Source: Nocardia sp. SYP-A9097
GTDB lineage: Bacteria; Actinomycetota; Actinomycetes; Mycobacteriales; Mycobacteriaceae
Length of the DNA stretch: 64,000 nt
Assembly (NCBI RefSeq): GCF_009649815.1
Contig: NZ_WJIC01000004.1
Span: 186,001-250,000, forward strand
Direction of reading: 5' to 3'
Shown here: positions 50,739 through 58,994 of the stretch, piece by piece
Layout of the letters: each line of letters starts with the position of its first letter
How positions within the stretch are numbered: the first letter of the stretch is position 1
Notes under the pieces: generated by a model
What the model was told of the DNA's origin: nothing
What the model saw: the letters and a program-made list of their open reading frames with translations, nothing else
Database searches by the model: none
Made by a program: the position numbers and the translations under genes

Positions 50739-51250
50739 CGGCGCCCCGGAGCCGGGGAAGCGGGGACGCGGGCACTCGTTCGGTGGCTGTCGGCGGTTGT
50801 GGAACCGATGGCAGCGGTGATCACCAGGGCGAATGCGATCAGGGCGCAACCGGTTCGGGTGAAATGGAACAATTCCCAGCGGCGCAGGATGTCGGTGTAA
50901 TCAGCGGGCAACGCGTCTGCCCGCCAGCGCTTGATCTGCTGATTGATCGGCACGTTCCCCCAGCGGGTCACCACGAACGAGGCGATCACCAGCACCGCGG
51001 CGCTCGCGGCGACCCAGCGTTGTCGACGCGGCGATAGCATCGCGAACAGCAGTGTGCTCAGCACCGCCAGACCCATCAGTGACTGCATAACCGGCCCGTT
51101 GACCCGCATCAGCGCGATGTGGAAGGTGAACCGAACATCAAGGGGCACTTCACGAAACGCGTACAGCACGTTCACCGCGCCGTACCCGAACGCACCGGCG
51201 AGCAATCCAGGGAACAACAACGCTGCTCCCCGAACGAATTTCGACAGCAT
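50735..51250 (-). CDS. DUF1772-like membrane protein
   Basis: 171-aa protein with four TM segments: AALLFPGLLAGAFGYGAVNV, MQSLMGLAVLSTLLFAMLSP, WVAASAAVLVIASFVVTRWG and a last segment LIAFALVITAAIG. NVPINQQIKRW between TM3 and TM4 is the DUF1772 hallmark (anthrone-oxygenase-like family). The start is the ATG at 51248-51250. It is divergent from a TetR gene with two palindromic operators between, so it is surely the regulated target. A role in oxidising or protecting against a small aromatic compound is possible. Confidence 0.8.
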   Translation of the reverse strand: MLSKFVRGAALLFPGLLAGAFGYGAVNVLYAFREVPLDVRFTFHIALMRVNGPVMQSLMGLAVLSTLLFAMLSPRRQRWVAASAAVLVIASFVVTRWGNVPINQQIKRWRADALPADYTDILRRWELFHFTRTGCALIAFALVITAAIGSTTADSHRTSARVPASPAPGRR

Positions 51251-51264
51251 CGACACTCCACTCC

Positions 51265-51287
51265 TATCGCAACACCGAGTTGCGATA
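51265..51287. promoter_or_regulatory. Palindromic operator 1 (TetR/DUF1772 divergon)
   Basis: Perfect 9-bp arms TATCGCAAC and GTTGCGATA with spacer ACCGA, between the divergent starts. Confidence 0.75.
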
Positions 51288-51313
51288 TTGTCAGCATGCC
51301 CACCCGTCGCCGA

Positions 51314-51336
51314 TATCGCAACTAGGAGTTGCAATG
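51314..51336. promoter_or_regulatory. Palindromic operator 2, overlapping the TetR start
   Basis: The same left arm, TATCGCAAC, then a 5-nt spacer that contains the ribosome site, then a degenerate right arm (GTTGCAATG) that includes the start codon. Binding here would block the regulator's own translation start region, pointing to autorepression. Confidence 0.65.
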
Positions 51337-51927
51337 AGTCCGTCTGCGCCCTTGGGTCGTGGGCCCAAGGTCCGTACCGCCGTACTCGCCGCGACCATCG
51401 ACGAGCTGAGCGAACGGGGCTACGCCGCGTTCACGATCGAAAACGTCGCCCAGCGCACCGGAGTGCACAAAACCACCGTCTACCGGCGATGGCCTGATCG
51501 CGAGACCCTGATCGCCGAGGCGCTGGCCGACAGCATCGCCACCGAAATCCCCGTCCCCGACACCGGTTCGGTCGGCGAAGACCTGCGCGCACTCGCGCGC
51601 AGCCTCGTCGCGTGGGTCAACAGCGCCTCAGGCAGAGCGGTGCTGGCAGTAATGGTTTCCACCGCCGCGGGCCTGCCGGCGCCACCGCTGTCCGCTCGGC
51701 ACGTCTTCCGCGACCGGATTCGCCACACTCTGCCGGTCGTGACGCGCGCGATCGCCCGCGGAGAGATTCCCGACGGCACGAATCCCGCAGAGATGATCAA
51801 AACGCTTGTGGCACCGATCTATTTCCGCGTCCTGATCACCGGCGAGCCGGTCGACGACAACGCCGCCGACACGGCCGCGGCGCTGACACTGACAGCCGCA
51901 CGCGCCCGCCTGTTCACAGACGACTGA
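51334..51927 (+). CDS. TetR-family regulator (TetR_C_11-like)
   Basis: 197-aa repressor with HTH at residues 12-60 (AATIDELSERGYAAFTIENV, then TGVHKTTVYRRWPDRETL). The ligand domain is of the common type ending in PVVTRAIARGEIPDGTN and YFRVLITGEPVDD. The start is the ATG at 51334, with AGGAG at normal spacing. The two palindromes before it fix its likely targets: itself and the divergent DUF1772 operon. Confidence 0.9.
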   Translation: MSPSAPLGRGPKVRTAVLAATIDELSERGYAAFTIENVAQRTGVHKTTVYRRWPDRETLIAEALADSIATEIPVPDTGSVGEDLRALARSLVAWVNSASGRAVLAVMVSTAAGLPAPPLSARHVFRDRIRHTLPVVTRAIARGEIPDGTNPAEMIKTLVAPIYFRVLITGEPVDDNAADTAAALTLTAARARLFTDD

Positions 51928-51999
51928 ATGTCCGCTCCTGCCGCATAGTGCGCGACTCGAAGAGGGCGGTCGTCCTGGGCGAGCAAGTACAGTGCCGAG

Positions 52000-52437
52000 G
52001 TGGCTGTCACCGTGGAGATTCTGACTGAGGTCGACGACGAGATCGTGGAGGCTTTCGAGCGGCTGCTGCCGCAGTTGTCGCAAACCGCCCAGCGATTGGA
52101 TCGAGAAGCTTTGGCGCAGTTGGCCTCTACGGAATCCACTACCGTCCTGCTCGCGCGTAGCAGTGGAAAGATCGTCGGGACATTGAGCTTGGTGATGTTC
52201 CCCATCCCGTCGGGCCTTCGAGCACGGGTTGAAGACGTGGTGGTCGACGAGGCGGCTCGTGGCCAGGGCATCGCGGCGACGCTGATCGAGGAAGCCAAGA
52301 CCCGAGCCACGGCCGCCGGCGCGCGCACGTTGGATCTGACCTCGCGAGCATCCAGGACGGCGGCCAATCGCCTGTACGAGCGCCTGGAATTCCGGGCGCG
52401 CGAGTCCCGTGTCTATCGCTTCGCTTCAACCGAGTGA
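52000..52437 (+). CDS. GNAT-family N-acetyltransferase
   Basis: 145-aa single-domain acetyltransferase. VEDVVVDEAARGQGIAATLI is the acetyl-CoA-binding motif A (RGQGIA). LDLTSRASRTAANRLYERLE is motif B with the usual C-terminal Tyr/Phe. It starts at a GTG (52000) with a weak ribosome site. Acceptor unknown. No operon partner; intergenic repeat copy C begins 11 bases after the stop. Confidence 0.88.
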   Translation: MAVTVEILTEVDDEIVEAFERLLPQLSQTAQRLDREALAQLASTESTTVLLARSSGKIVGTLSLVMFPIPSGLRARVEDVVVDEAARGQGIAATLIEEAKTRATAAGARTLDLTSRASRTAANRLYERLEFRARESRVYRFASTE

Positions 52438-52900
52438 CCGCACCCGACCATCCGCAAACGCACTACATTGCCGCATCCCGCGCTGACCAAACCCGCCAGT
52501 GGGCACCTCGGAAGATCAACGGGCCGTGCGGTATCCGACGCTGGCTGGACGCACGCTTCGGCCGAATATCGTGTGGGCCGCTGGCGAAACTGGCCTGAGC
52601 GGTCAAAGATCATAGGTAAGGCAGCGTATTTGCCGTCATGGTGGGGTTTGTGACTGCTCAGGCCGCGTGAACTCCCTTCTCGCGCAAGTGAAACGACATC
52701 GGCCGGGTAAAAGCGGTGGCGAACTTCGAGATGTCTCCGCCATCGGTGCTTGGTCGGTGCGGTGTTGGTGAGCAACAAGGTCCCGATTTACTCCGCTGGC
52801 ATGATCTGCGGGGCCGCCGACCATGCGGACGATGTGATGGTGGGCTGAGAACGCGGCCGCGTCGATTCCGGTGCCGCGTACGGTGATTGGATGTGGCTGC
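52438..52900. other. 463-bp stretch without a recognised gene
   Basis: It contains repeat copy C in its first quarter. I see no supported gene in 52574-52900; short frames on both strands lack any family feature. Confidence 0.4.
52449..52573 (+). repeat. Dispersed intergenic repeat, copy C
   Basis: About 125 nt with ATTGCCGCATCCCGCGCTGACC, CGGAAGATCAACGGGCC and GGCCGAATATCGTG, matching copy B over most of its length. It follows the GNAT stop directly. A short related piece (TCCGCTCCTGCCGCATA, 51931-51947) lies upstream of the same GNAT gene. Confidence 0.6.
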
Positions 52901-53209
52901 CTACGGATGCGGTGGCTCGTCGACGTAGTTCGCGAACGGAAGCGACAGCGGATCGACCTGCATCGCCGCCGCTACCTCTCTCAGCAACGCCTCGAACCCG
53001 GCAACCTGAGGATCGCCGAGCACATCCTCAGGCCGGGCCTGTGCGGTGAAACGCACTACGCCGCGGGGAAAATCGGGCCGCTCCCGATATGCACCCGGCC
53101 CACACCATTCGACCCCGGCGTTCGCGGAGCCCGGAGCCGACAACTCGGCGAGGTACGGCCACACCTCTCCGCCATCCCATAGACACGTGAATCCACTGTC
53201 CCGCACCAT
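52901..53209 (-). CDS. Hypothetical protein
   Basis: 102-aa soluble protein (MVRDSGFTCLWDGGEVWPYL; SANAGVEWCGPGAYRERPDF; QVAGFEALLREVAAAMQVD). The coding pattern is convincing, but I recognise no family. The frame is open for 28 residues upstream (RTFIISTMV), so the true start may be earlier or the N-terminus may be truncated. The 53280 gene lies 70 bases upstream on the same strand; they could share the divergent promoter that drives the XRE gene. Confidence 0.45.
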   Translation of the reverse strand: MVRDSGFTCLWDGGEVWPYLAELSAPGSANAGVEWCGPGAYRERPDFPRGVVRFTAQARPEDVLGDPQVAGFEALLREVAAAMQVDPLSLPFANYVDEPPHP

Positions 53210-53279
53210 CGTTGATATAATGAACGTCCGCCCGGTGGTATTCCGGCGCCGCGTGACAGCCTGCGGCCTCGGCGCGGAG

Positions 53280-53471
53280 TCAGGCGGTGGCATGACGGGC
53301 TCGGGGCATCACTGCGGCCACCGCCATCAGGTGTAGACGCTCTTTCGTTCTGCAGTCCGGGCGGACGCAGTCTCGATGCAGCTCGCGTGCGATATCCGCT
53401 GTGGCAGCGTCCATATCGCCAGGGTCTACGTCGTGGAGGAACAGCTTGGCTGGAATATCCCCGGTTGTCAT
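53280..53471 (-). CDS. Small hypothetical protein divergent from the XRE regulator
   Basis: 63-aa protein (MTTGDIPAKLFLHDVDPGDM, then ELHRDCVRPDCRTKERLHLM). The ATG at 53469-53471 follows a strong GGGAGG at 5-base spacing, which makes it likely to be real. Two Cys flank a basic patch. No family recognised. It is divergent from the XRE/DUF397 pair across a region with a perfect palindrome, so it may be under the XRE protein's control. Confidence 0.6.
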   Translation of the reverse strand: MTTGDIPAKLFLHDVDPGDMDAATADIARELHRDCVRPDCRTKERLHLMAVAAVMPRARHATA

Positions 53472-53540
53472 CACAACCTCCCAAGTCGATGCGATTGAGA
53501 TTCCGAGCGTGCACCCCGAATGGCCTGGAGCCCTTCTGAA

Positions 53541-53567
53541 TCGGAAGATCCGGATCGGATCTTCCGA
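53541..53567. promoter_or_regulatory. Palindromic operator in the XRE divergon
   Basis: Perfect 11-bp arms (TCGGAAGATCC and GGATCTTCCGA) with a 5-nt spacer, between the small gene and the XRE gene. Likely binding site for the XRE protein. Confidence 0.65.
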
Positions 53568-53604
53568 AACCCCAGGAGACCTCCCGTTTTGTATGCGAGC
53601 ATCG

Positions 53605-53645
53605 TTCCGGAATGGAAGGAAATGCTCTTCCGAAATGGAAGGAAA
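53605..53645 (+). repeat. Direct repeat just before the XRE start
   Basis: Two copies of TTCCGRAATGGAAGGAAA at 53605-53622 and 53628-53645. The second copy includes the ribosome site. TTCCGA is shared with the palindrome at 53541-53567, suggesting a regulator half-site. Confidence 0.55.
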
Positions 53646-53650
53646 GTACG

Positions 53651-54541
53651 ATGCCGAGTGTGGGTCAGACGTTGCCCCTTCATCAACTTGGCCGACGCCT
53701 ACGGGACTGGCGTGACGATGCGGGCTACAGCTTGGAGAAGGCGGCGGGAAAGCTGCCCGGGATGAGTCAGACCGCCCTGCATCGTCTGGAGAAGGGGATG
53801 AAGGCGAAGCCGAATCCCCGTGATGTCAGAGCGATCTGCGAACTTTACGGTGTTCCCGAGGATCTCATCGACGGCGCTGTCGGGCTGGCAATGCAAGCCG
53901 CACAGAAGGATTGGTGGTGGCACGCGTATGGGGGCGACATCCCTGAGGATTTCGATGTGTACGTGGCTCAGGAAACCGCTGCCGAATCCATCTACTCACA
54001 CCAGCCGAACCTGATCCCCGGCCTTCTTCAAACACCAAGTTACGTCCTAGCTCTCGCGCAGGAGTCCCTGCCGGACGCGGGGCCTGAGAAGTTGGAACGA
54101 ATCGTGGAGGTGAAGACACATCGCAAGGCGATCCTCACCCGTCCGAAGCCGGTGATGATGGATGTGGTCATCAGCCAGGCCGCGTTGCACCACCGAGTTG
54201 GCGGCGCCGACATCATGGCAGCGCAGCTGCGGCACCTCACCGAAATGACCGCTCTTCATCCCAATATCACTCTGCAAGTCCTGCCGTTCGAAGCAGGTTT
54301 CCCCGGCGGAGTCAGCATGCCGCCGTTCGTAATTCTCGACTTCGGAAGGACTGCGGAGGGGAATCCGATTGAACCTCGCACCATCTTCTTGGAGAACGTG
54401 GTCGGCGGGATCTACCTCAGAAAGCCCGATGACGTGAGCTTGTACGATCGGGCCTACCACAGGATGAAGCAAGCAAGTCTCGACGCCGGGGCCAGTCAGA
54501 TCCTGGTGACTCGAGTAGCGAAGGAGTACGACCGTGGGTAA
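53651..54541 (+). CDS. XRE-family regulator with DUF5753 domain
   Basis: 296-aa protein. The N-terminal HTH_31-type helix-turn-helix is at residues 10-70 (LGRRLRDWRDDAGYSLEKAA, MSQTALHRLEKG). The DUF5753 domain follows (SIYSHQPNLIPGLLQTPSYV, HRVGGADIMAAQLRHLTEM, FPGGVSMPPFVILDFG). The start is the ATG at 53651, after GGAAGGAAA. It overlaps the DUF397 gene by 8 bases. XRE/DUF5753 plus DUF397 pairs are abundant in actinomycetes and act in regulation of development and, in some strains, as toxin-antitoxin-like pairs. Confidence 0.93.
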   Translation: MPSVGQTLPLHQLGRRLRDWRDDAGYSLEKAAGKLPGMSQTALHRLEKGMKAKPNPRDVRAICELYGVPEDLIDGAVGLAMQAAQKDWWWHAYGGDIPEDFDVYVAQETAAESIYSHQPNLIPGLLQTPSYVLALAQESLPDAGPEKLERIVEVKTHRKAILTRPKPVMMDVVISQAALHHRVGGADIMAAQLRHLTEMTALHPNITLQVLPFEAGFPGGVSMPPFVILDFGRTAEGNPIEPRTIFLENVVGGIYLRKPDDVSLYDRAYHRMKQASLDAGASQILVTRVAKEYDRG

Positions 54542-54731
54542 CGAACTATGCGGCGTGACGTGGTTCAAGAGCACCTACAGCCAGGCGCAGGGAGAATGCG
54601 TCGAAGTCGCTCATCTCGAGTCCGGCCGGGTTGGCGTTCGCGACTCCAAGAATCCGAGTGGACCCGCGCTCGTCTTCCCACAGGGTGCTTGGGACGCATT
54701 CCTGGCCGGGATCATGAGCGGTGAGTTCTAG
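54534..54731 (+). CDS. DUF397 protein
   Basis: 65-aa DUF397 protein with the typical WFKSTYSQAQGECVEVA, then VGVRDSKNPSGPALVFPQ and WDAFLAGIMSGEF. The GTG start at 54534 lies within the XRE gene, and translation must be coupled. It is the standard partner of the upstream regulator. A strong terminator follows within 13 bases. Confidence 0.93.
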   Translation: MGNELCGVTWFKSTYSQAQGECVEVAHLESGRVGVRDSKNPSGPALVFPQGAWDAFLAGIMSGEF

Positions 54732-54743
54732 CGGAAGATGCGT

Positions 54744-54770
54744 GAAACCCCCGGAGGCTCCGGGGGTTTC
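54744..54770. terminator. Bidirectional terminator between DUF397 and DoxX genes
   Basis: Perfect 12-bp stem, GAAACCCCCGGA with TCCGGGGGTTTC, and a GGC loop. The run of A on one side and T on the other would serve both converging genes. Confidence 0.85.
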
Positions 54771-54782
54771 GGGGGAAGCGGC

Positions 54783-55133
54783 TCAGGCTGCTGCGATTCC
54801 CAGACCGATGGCTACTGCGGTGGGGATCAGGTAGAGCAGGGGGAAGGGGACGGTTTTGTAGGACTTGGCGCGGATGTTGGTGATTACTGCGCCAAGGAAG
54901 TAGAGGATTACGCCGGTGGAGGCGGCTATGCCGAGGGGGAGGAAGAAGATGCCGGCGATCATGCCCAGTGCGCCTGCGGCTTTCAGGAGGCCGAGCATGG
55001 TCCACCAGGATTCGGGGACGCCATATTGGACCAGGGGGTCGGTGACGAAGGTTGCGCGGGTGAGGAGGGAGTAGGCGCTGTAGCCGACCCAGGCTGCGGC
55101 TGCGATGGTGACGATGATGTAGGCGATATGCAT
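54783..55133 (-). CDS. DoxX-like membrane protein
   Basis: 116-aa protein with four TM segments (MHIAYIIVTIAAAAWVGYSA; WWTMLGLLKAAGALGMIAGI, with the DoxX-type LLKxxGAxGL block; GIAASTGVILYFLGAVITNI; LLYLIPTAVAIGLGIAAA). The start is the ATG at 55131-55133. It lies 31 bases after the ABM-like gene on the same strand, so the two probably form an operon. Possibly redox-related; function not established. Confidence 0.85.
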   Translation of the reverse strand: MHIAYIIVTIAAAAWVGYSAYSLLTRATFVTDPLVQYGVPESWWTMLGLLKAAGALGMIAGIFFLPLGIAASTGVILYFLGAVITNIRAKSYKTVPFPLLYLIPTAVAIGLGIAAA

Positions 55134-55164
55134 TGTGGTGTCCTTGTTTTCGAAGTCTGGTGGG

Positions 55165-55455
55165 TTAGCGCTCGTCGATGATTTCGCCGGTGTGTGCGAT
55201 GATCTCCGCGGTGAGGGCGGTGGTGTCGCCCCGTAGCGGCCAGCCGCGGGAGCTGCCGAAGGCGGCCAGCATCTGCTCGGCGGACTCCCATCGCCAGGTG
55301 TCGGCGTAGCTGCCGCCTTCCAGGCGGGCGAGTCGGGTCTCCGTCAAACCGGCTGTGGTGCTGCGTATTTCGTCGATTAGTACGGCGCGCTGGCGTAGTA
55401 GTTCGCACATCTGCTCGGGCTCGACGCGGTAGATATGGATCCGGACAACCGGCAT
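55165..55455 (-). CDS. Antibiotic-biosynthesis-monooxygenase-like small protein
   Basis: 96-aa protein, MPVVRIHIYRVEPEQMCELL at the start, then SYADTWRWESAEQMLAAFGS, consistent with a dimeric alpha-beta barrel (ABM-like) fold. The start is the ATG at 55453-55455; residues before it in the same frame do not look coding. It sits between a histidine-kinase fragment and the DoxX gene. Whether it oxidises a quinone-like substrate is only a guess from the fold. Confidence 0.6.
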   Translation of the reverse strand: MPVVRIHIYRVEPEQMCELLRQRAVLIDEIRSTTAGLTETRLARLEGGSYADTWRWESAEQMLAAFGSSRGWPLRGDTTALTAEIIAHTGEIIDER

Positions 55456-55508
55456 AGGCGGATGGGTCCTCTCGACGGGCTTCGCTGTCCTGGTGACAAC
55501 GAATAGCC

Positions 55509-55825
55509 TCACATCGGGCCGGACTCCGAGGTAGTGCGCGAGCCATCGATAGCGGATGCGCTTTCCACGGCGGGAGCCGTGCATTTTGCATACTCGGTGA
55601 TGGGAACCGCTGCCGTGAGCCGGAATTCGTGCTCCACCACCTGTGCGTCGAAGGAGCCGCCCGCATCGACCACACGGGCGCGCATATTGCGCAATCCCTG
55701 GCCGGGAATGCGATCCGCCGGGACGCCATCATTGCGAATCACCAGGTGCAACTTGTTGTTTCGCTGCCGACAGCTGATTTCGACACGGGTCGCGGTGCTG
55801 TGGTTGGTGGTGGCTGTCGGTGGTA
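55509..55825 (-). pseudogene. Histidine kinase C-terminal fragment (HATPase_c)
   Basis: Minus-strand frame with the N box (NHSTATRVEISCRQRNNKL), then HLVIRNDGVPADRIPGQGLR (G1-like region) and NMRARVVDAGGSFDA, ending about 50 codons later. These are the last two thirds of a NarX/DesK-type kinase ATPase domain. The histidine box and sensor part are missing: a stop at about 55826 interrupts the frame, and non-homologous sequence follows. The fragment lies just left of the TnpB-like element. Confidence 0.75.
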
Positions 55826-55949
55826 GTGATTATTGCTTTCGGTGCGGCACACCGCGTTCCATGCTGATTCGGGCGATTCCGGGCACACTCGACCGATATC
55901 GAACGTGTTTTCGATTGCCGAGTTAGTGTTCTGTCGATGGTCGCCTCTG

Positions 55950-57460
55950 GGTGAGCTCACCGGTTGTGAGTGCGCTGCGGGAAGCATGCAAACTATCGAC
56001 GATGACGCGAGCGGAGGTGGAGCGCAGCATGATGCGCACGTACCAGCTTCCGGCAACGGCGAACTCGAGCAAGCTCGCGGCCGTGGCCGATGTGCTGCCG
56101 TGGTGGCAGCGAGGCCTGGTACATATCCAGCACCTGCAGGTGCGGCGGTTGCGGGCAGGGGAGCTGACCCTAGGCTGGTTAGGCGGTCCGGTCGCGAAGG
56201 GGTTGCCGTCGTATTTGTCGGCGCGGCAATGGAAATCGGTAGTTAACCAGGCCAACGCGGCTCTGGAAGGCTGGCGGGCCGCCGCAGTGGTCGGGGTGCG
56301 GGACCTGATTCGCGGTCTAGACATCGACGGTGATCTTCGGGTTGTGTTGTACCGCATCAACCTTCGTCAAGGGTGGTGGTGTGAGCGGCTGATCCTCGAC
56401 GCGAAATCCGGCGTCGAGGCCGAGCCCGAGGCATTGCGCCTGTGTCGGGAGTTGATCGGGAGATGGTTGTGGACTCACCCGTTTCCGAACCTGAGCCGGG
56501 TACGGACGATGGCGATGGACGGCCCGATCGCGACGGTCGAGGTCGCCACCAGCGCTCATGCCGACTATTGGGTCCGTGTCTCGACCCTCGCCCCAGGCTG
56601 TCCGGTAAGAATCCCGTTGCACGGCTACGACTATTTCGCGACCGCCCCGGACTGGTTCGCAATTTCTGCCAAGTCACTGTGACCGAGAACGGCGCGGTGT
56701 CGTTTGCGTTGGTGAAGAAATCAGCGGCGGCTCAGGTTCGCGAGACCGGTGCTTCGACCGGTCTGGATTGGGGTGTGGTGAGTATGTTCACTACCAGCAC
56801 CGGCCAGATCCTCGGGCGGCACCTGTACAGCTGGTTGGCTGAACGTGATGGTGAGGTGATCGCGTTGGCGGCCGCACTGCAGCGCAAGGCATCAAACCGT
56901 CGGAGTCGAAAAGGTTTCGGGCTTTCACCGCGCGTATCCGCGCATACGTGCGTAACGAGGTCGGTCGCCTGCTGAACCAACTCGCCGCACAAGACATTCG
57001 GGAAATCGTGGTCGAGAAGCTCGATTTCCGTTGCGGCGGATTGAGTAAGCGGTTGCACCGGATCGTGTCGCGAGCGGGTCGGGTGGCGGTCACTGCGAAA
57101 CTGGCATCGCTGACTGAAACCGCTGGGATCACCGTGACCGAGACCAATCCCGCGCACACCTCCCGCGCCTGCTCCGGATGTATCTATGTCGATGCGCGGA
57201 ACCGGACCTCGCAGAAGCGGTTTCGGTGCCGGTTCTGCGGCAAGAAGCTCCTGGCCGACATCAACGCCGCCCGCAATATCCTCGGACGTTCCGGGGTTCA
57301 GGGTGGCTGGCTGTCGTGGTCCAGGGATCGGGTACTTGCGCAGTTGGATCGGGAATTCGCCGCCCGGTGGCGGTACGACCCGACCCGGTTGCGGGAGCGT
57401 CCCACCCCACGCGGTCGCAGTACCGCTGCTTCGCCACCGGCGAAGTCAATCGCGGCCTAG
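55950..57460 (+). pseudogene. TnpB-like (IS605/IS607 OrfB-type) nuclease gene with two frameshifts
   Basis: Three consecutive frames together encode about 490 aa of a TnpB-type RuvC nuclease. Frame 1 (to about 56660) has a helical N-terminal part (MTRAEVERSMMRTYQLPATA) and WTHPFPNLSRVRTMAMD. Frame 2 (about 56650-56940) has RuvC-I (TGLDWGVVSMF). Frame 3 (56948-57460) has RuvC-II (IREIVVEKLDF), the zinc finger (CSGCI and CRFCGKK) and RuvC-III (ADINAARNIL). All catalytic acids are still present. No TnpA recombinase is adjacent. Two -1-like shifts make it inactive unless the shifts are programmed, for which I see no slippery sites. Confidence 0.78.
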
Positions 57461-57472
57461 GAACACACTTCC

Positions 57473-58042
57473 GTGGTTTCGAATACTGTTAGGAGCGAGT
57501 TCGCTCGGGACGATATCGAGGTGGTGGCCACCCTGGACGACGGTGTGGCCATCGCGGCCACCGCCATTGCCGAGCGGGCCGACCTCGCCATCGTCGATAT
57601 CGACCTACCGGGCAAGGACGGGCTGGCCGCCGCCGCCGAACTGCGCGAACGCTTTCCGTCATGCCGGATATTGATCCTCACCGCGCTCGCCAATCCCGGC
57701 AATCTGCGCCGCGCCATGCAGATCGGCGTCGGCGGATTTGTGCTCAAACACAGTCCGCGAACCGAGTTGCTGGCGGCGGTCCGCACGGTGGCGGCGGGCG
57801 GGCAGGTGCTCGATTCGGGTCTGGCCTCGGCCACCCTGCGCGGTCCGGGCAATCCGCTGACCGAACGCGAGATCGAGGTGCTGCGGCACTGCGCGGCGGG
57901 CGCCGACCCCAAGGAGATCGCCGGTCGCCTGCACCTTTCCTACGGCAGGGTGCGGAACTACCTGGCGGCCGCGGTCACCAAACTGCAGGCCCGCAATCGG
58001 ATCGACGCGGTGCGCCTGGCCACCGACGCGGGCTGGTTGTAG
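57473..58042 (+). pseudogene. NarL-type response regulator, N-terminally truncated
   Basis: 189-codon frame. The receiver begins only at its second strand (RDDIEVVATLDDGVAIAATA); the phosphoacceptor Asp is kept in LAIVDIDLPGKDG and the Lys in FVLKHSP. The LuxR HTH is intact (LTEREIEVLRHCAAGADPKE, then YGRVRNYLAAAVTKLQ). The first 30 residues, with the acidic pair, are missing; the TnpB-like gene ends 13 bases upstream. The receiver cannot fold normally, so I treat it as a pseudogene, though the HTH could still be expressed from the GTG at 57473. Confidence 0.7.
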
Positions 58043-58113
58043 CCGACCGGCGCTGCTAGGTTCTGAACGCCAGTCCAGTTCACCGTCGAGGTGAAGGTTC
58101 ACAGGAGAGCCAC

Positions 58114-58992
58114 TTGAAGATCACACATGCCTTCGTGACGATCGCCGCCATCGCGGCGGCGCTCCCGGTGGGGACAGCGCAGGCCGCCCCCACGGTCAAC
58201 GAGTATGTGGCGCTGGGTGATTCATGGGCAGCCGATGCCACACTGAGCCAGGTCACCACCGCCTTCGCACCTGTGAATTGTGTGCAGAGCGCACACAACT
58301 ACGCCAAGCAGATCGCGTCGGCGCTGTCCGCGCCGGTCTTCCGGGACGCCACCTGCGGCGGCGCGGTCACCGCGAATATGACCGCCCCGCAGTCCACCCC
58401 GATCGGCACCAACCCGCCGCAGTTCGACAGCCTGACCGCCACCACCGACCTGGTCACCCTCGAGATCGGCGGCAATGACGCCGAATTGGCCGCCACCGTG
58501 AGCACCTGCGTCACCGCCGATCCGACCGCGACCCCGTGTCTGGACAAGCTGGTCGTCAACGGCCTGGATCAGATGTCGGAGAACATCGCGCGCGCCGAAC
58601 CACGCGTGACCGCCACCATCGCCGGTATTCGTGAGCGCGCCCCACACGCCCGCATCATGCTGCTCGACTATTTCGAGGGCGTCAGCCGCACCGGCGGCTG
58701 CTTCCCCGCCATCCCCATCTCCGATCCCGACGCGATGTGGTTGGGCAGCAAGCTCTTCGAACTGCACAGCATGATCGCCCGGGTCGCGGCCCGGACCCGC
58801 GTCGACTTCGTGGACACCTACACCGGTAGCTCGGGCCACGACGCGTGCCAGCCGGTCGGTACCCGCTGGGTCGAAGGACTGGTCCCGTTCTCCGGCAACC
58901 CGGTCGGCCTGGCGGTGCCCTTCCACCCGAATCAACTGGGCGCGGACTACCAGGCCCGCCGGGTGCTCGAGGTGCTGGGCGCGAGCAGCTGA
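58114..58992 (+). CDS. Secreted SGNH/GDSL-family hydrolase (lipase/esterase)
   Basis: 292-aa exported esterase. The signal peptide MKITHAFVTIAAIAAALPVG ends near residue 25 (AQA). The catalytic Ser lies in YVALGDSWAA (block I), the oxyanion GGND in LEIGGNDAEL (block III), and the catalytic Asp/His block near the C-terminus is VPFHPNQLGADY. Cys pairs (NCVQ/ATCGG and others) suggest disulfides, as in Streptomyces secreted lipases. The TTG start at 58114 is supported by AGGAGAG 5 bases before it. Confidence 0.9.
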   Translation: MKITHAFVTIAAIAAALPVGTAQAAPTVNEYVALGDSWAADATLSQVTTAFAPVNCVQSAHNYAKQIASALSAPVFRDATCGGAVTANMTAPQSTPIGTNPPQFDSLTATTDLVTLEIGGNDAELAATVSTCVTADPTATPCLDKLVVNGLDQMSENIARAEPRVTATIAGIRERAPHARIMLLDYFEGVSRTGGCFPAIPISDPDAMWLGSKLFELHSMIARVAARTRVDFVDTYTGSSGHDACQPVGTRWVEGLVPFSGNPVGLAVPFHPNQLGADYQARRVLEVLGASS

Positions 58993-58994
58993 GC

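Noticed and set aside
52413..52778. 121-codon minus-strand frame between GNAT and the 52901 gene
   Set aside because: It covers repeat copy C, runs into the GNAT antisense, and its translation shows no family feature.
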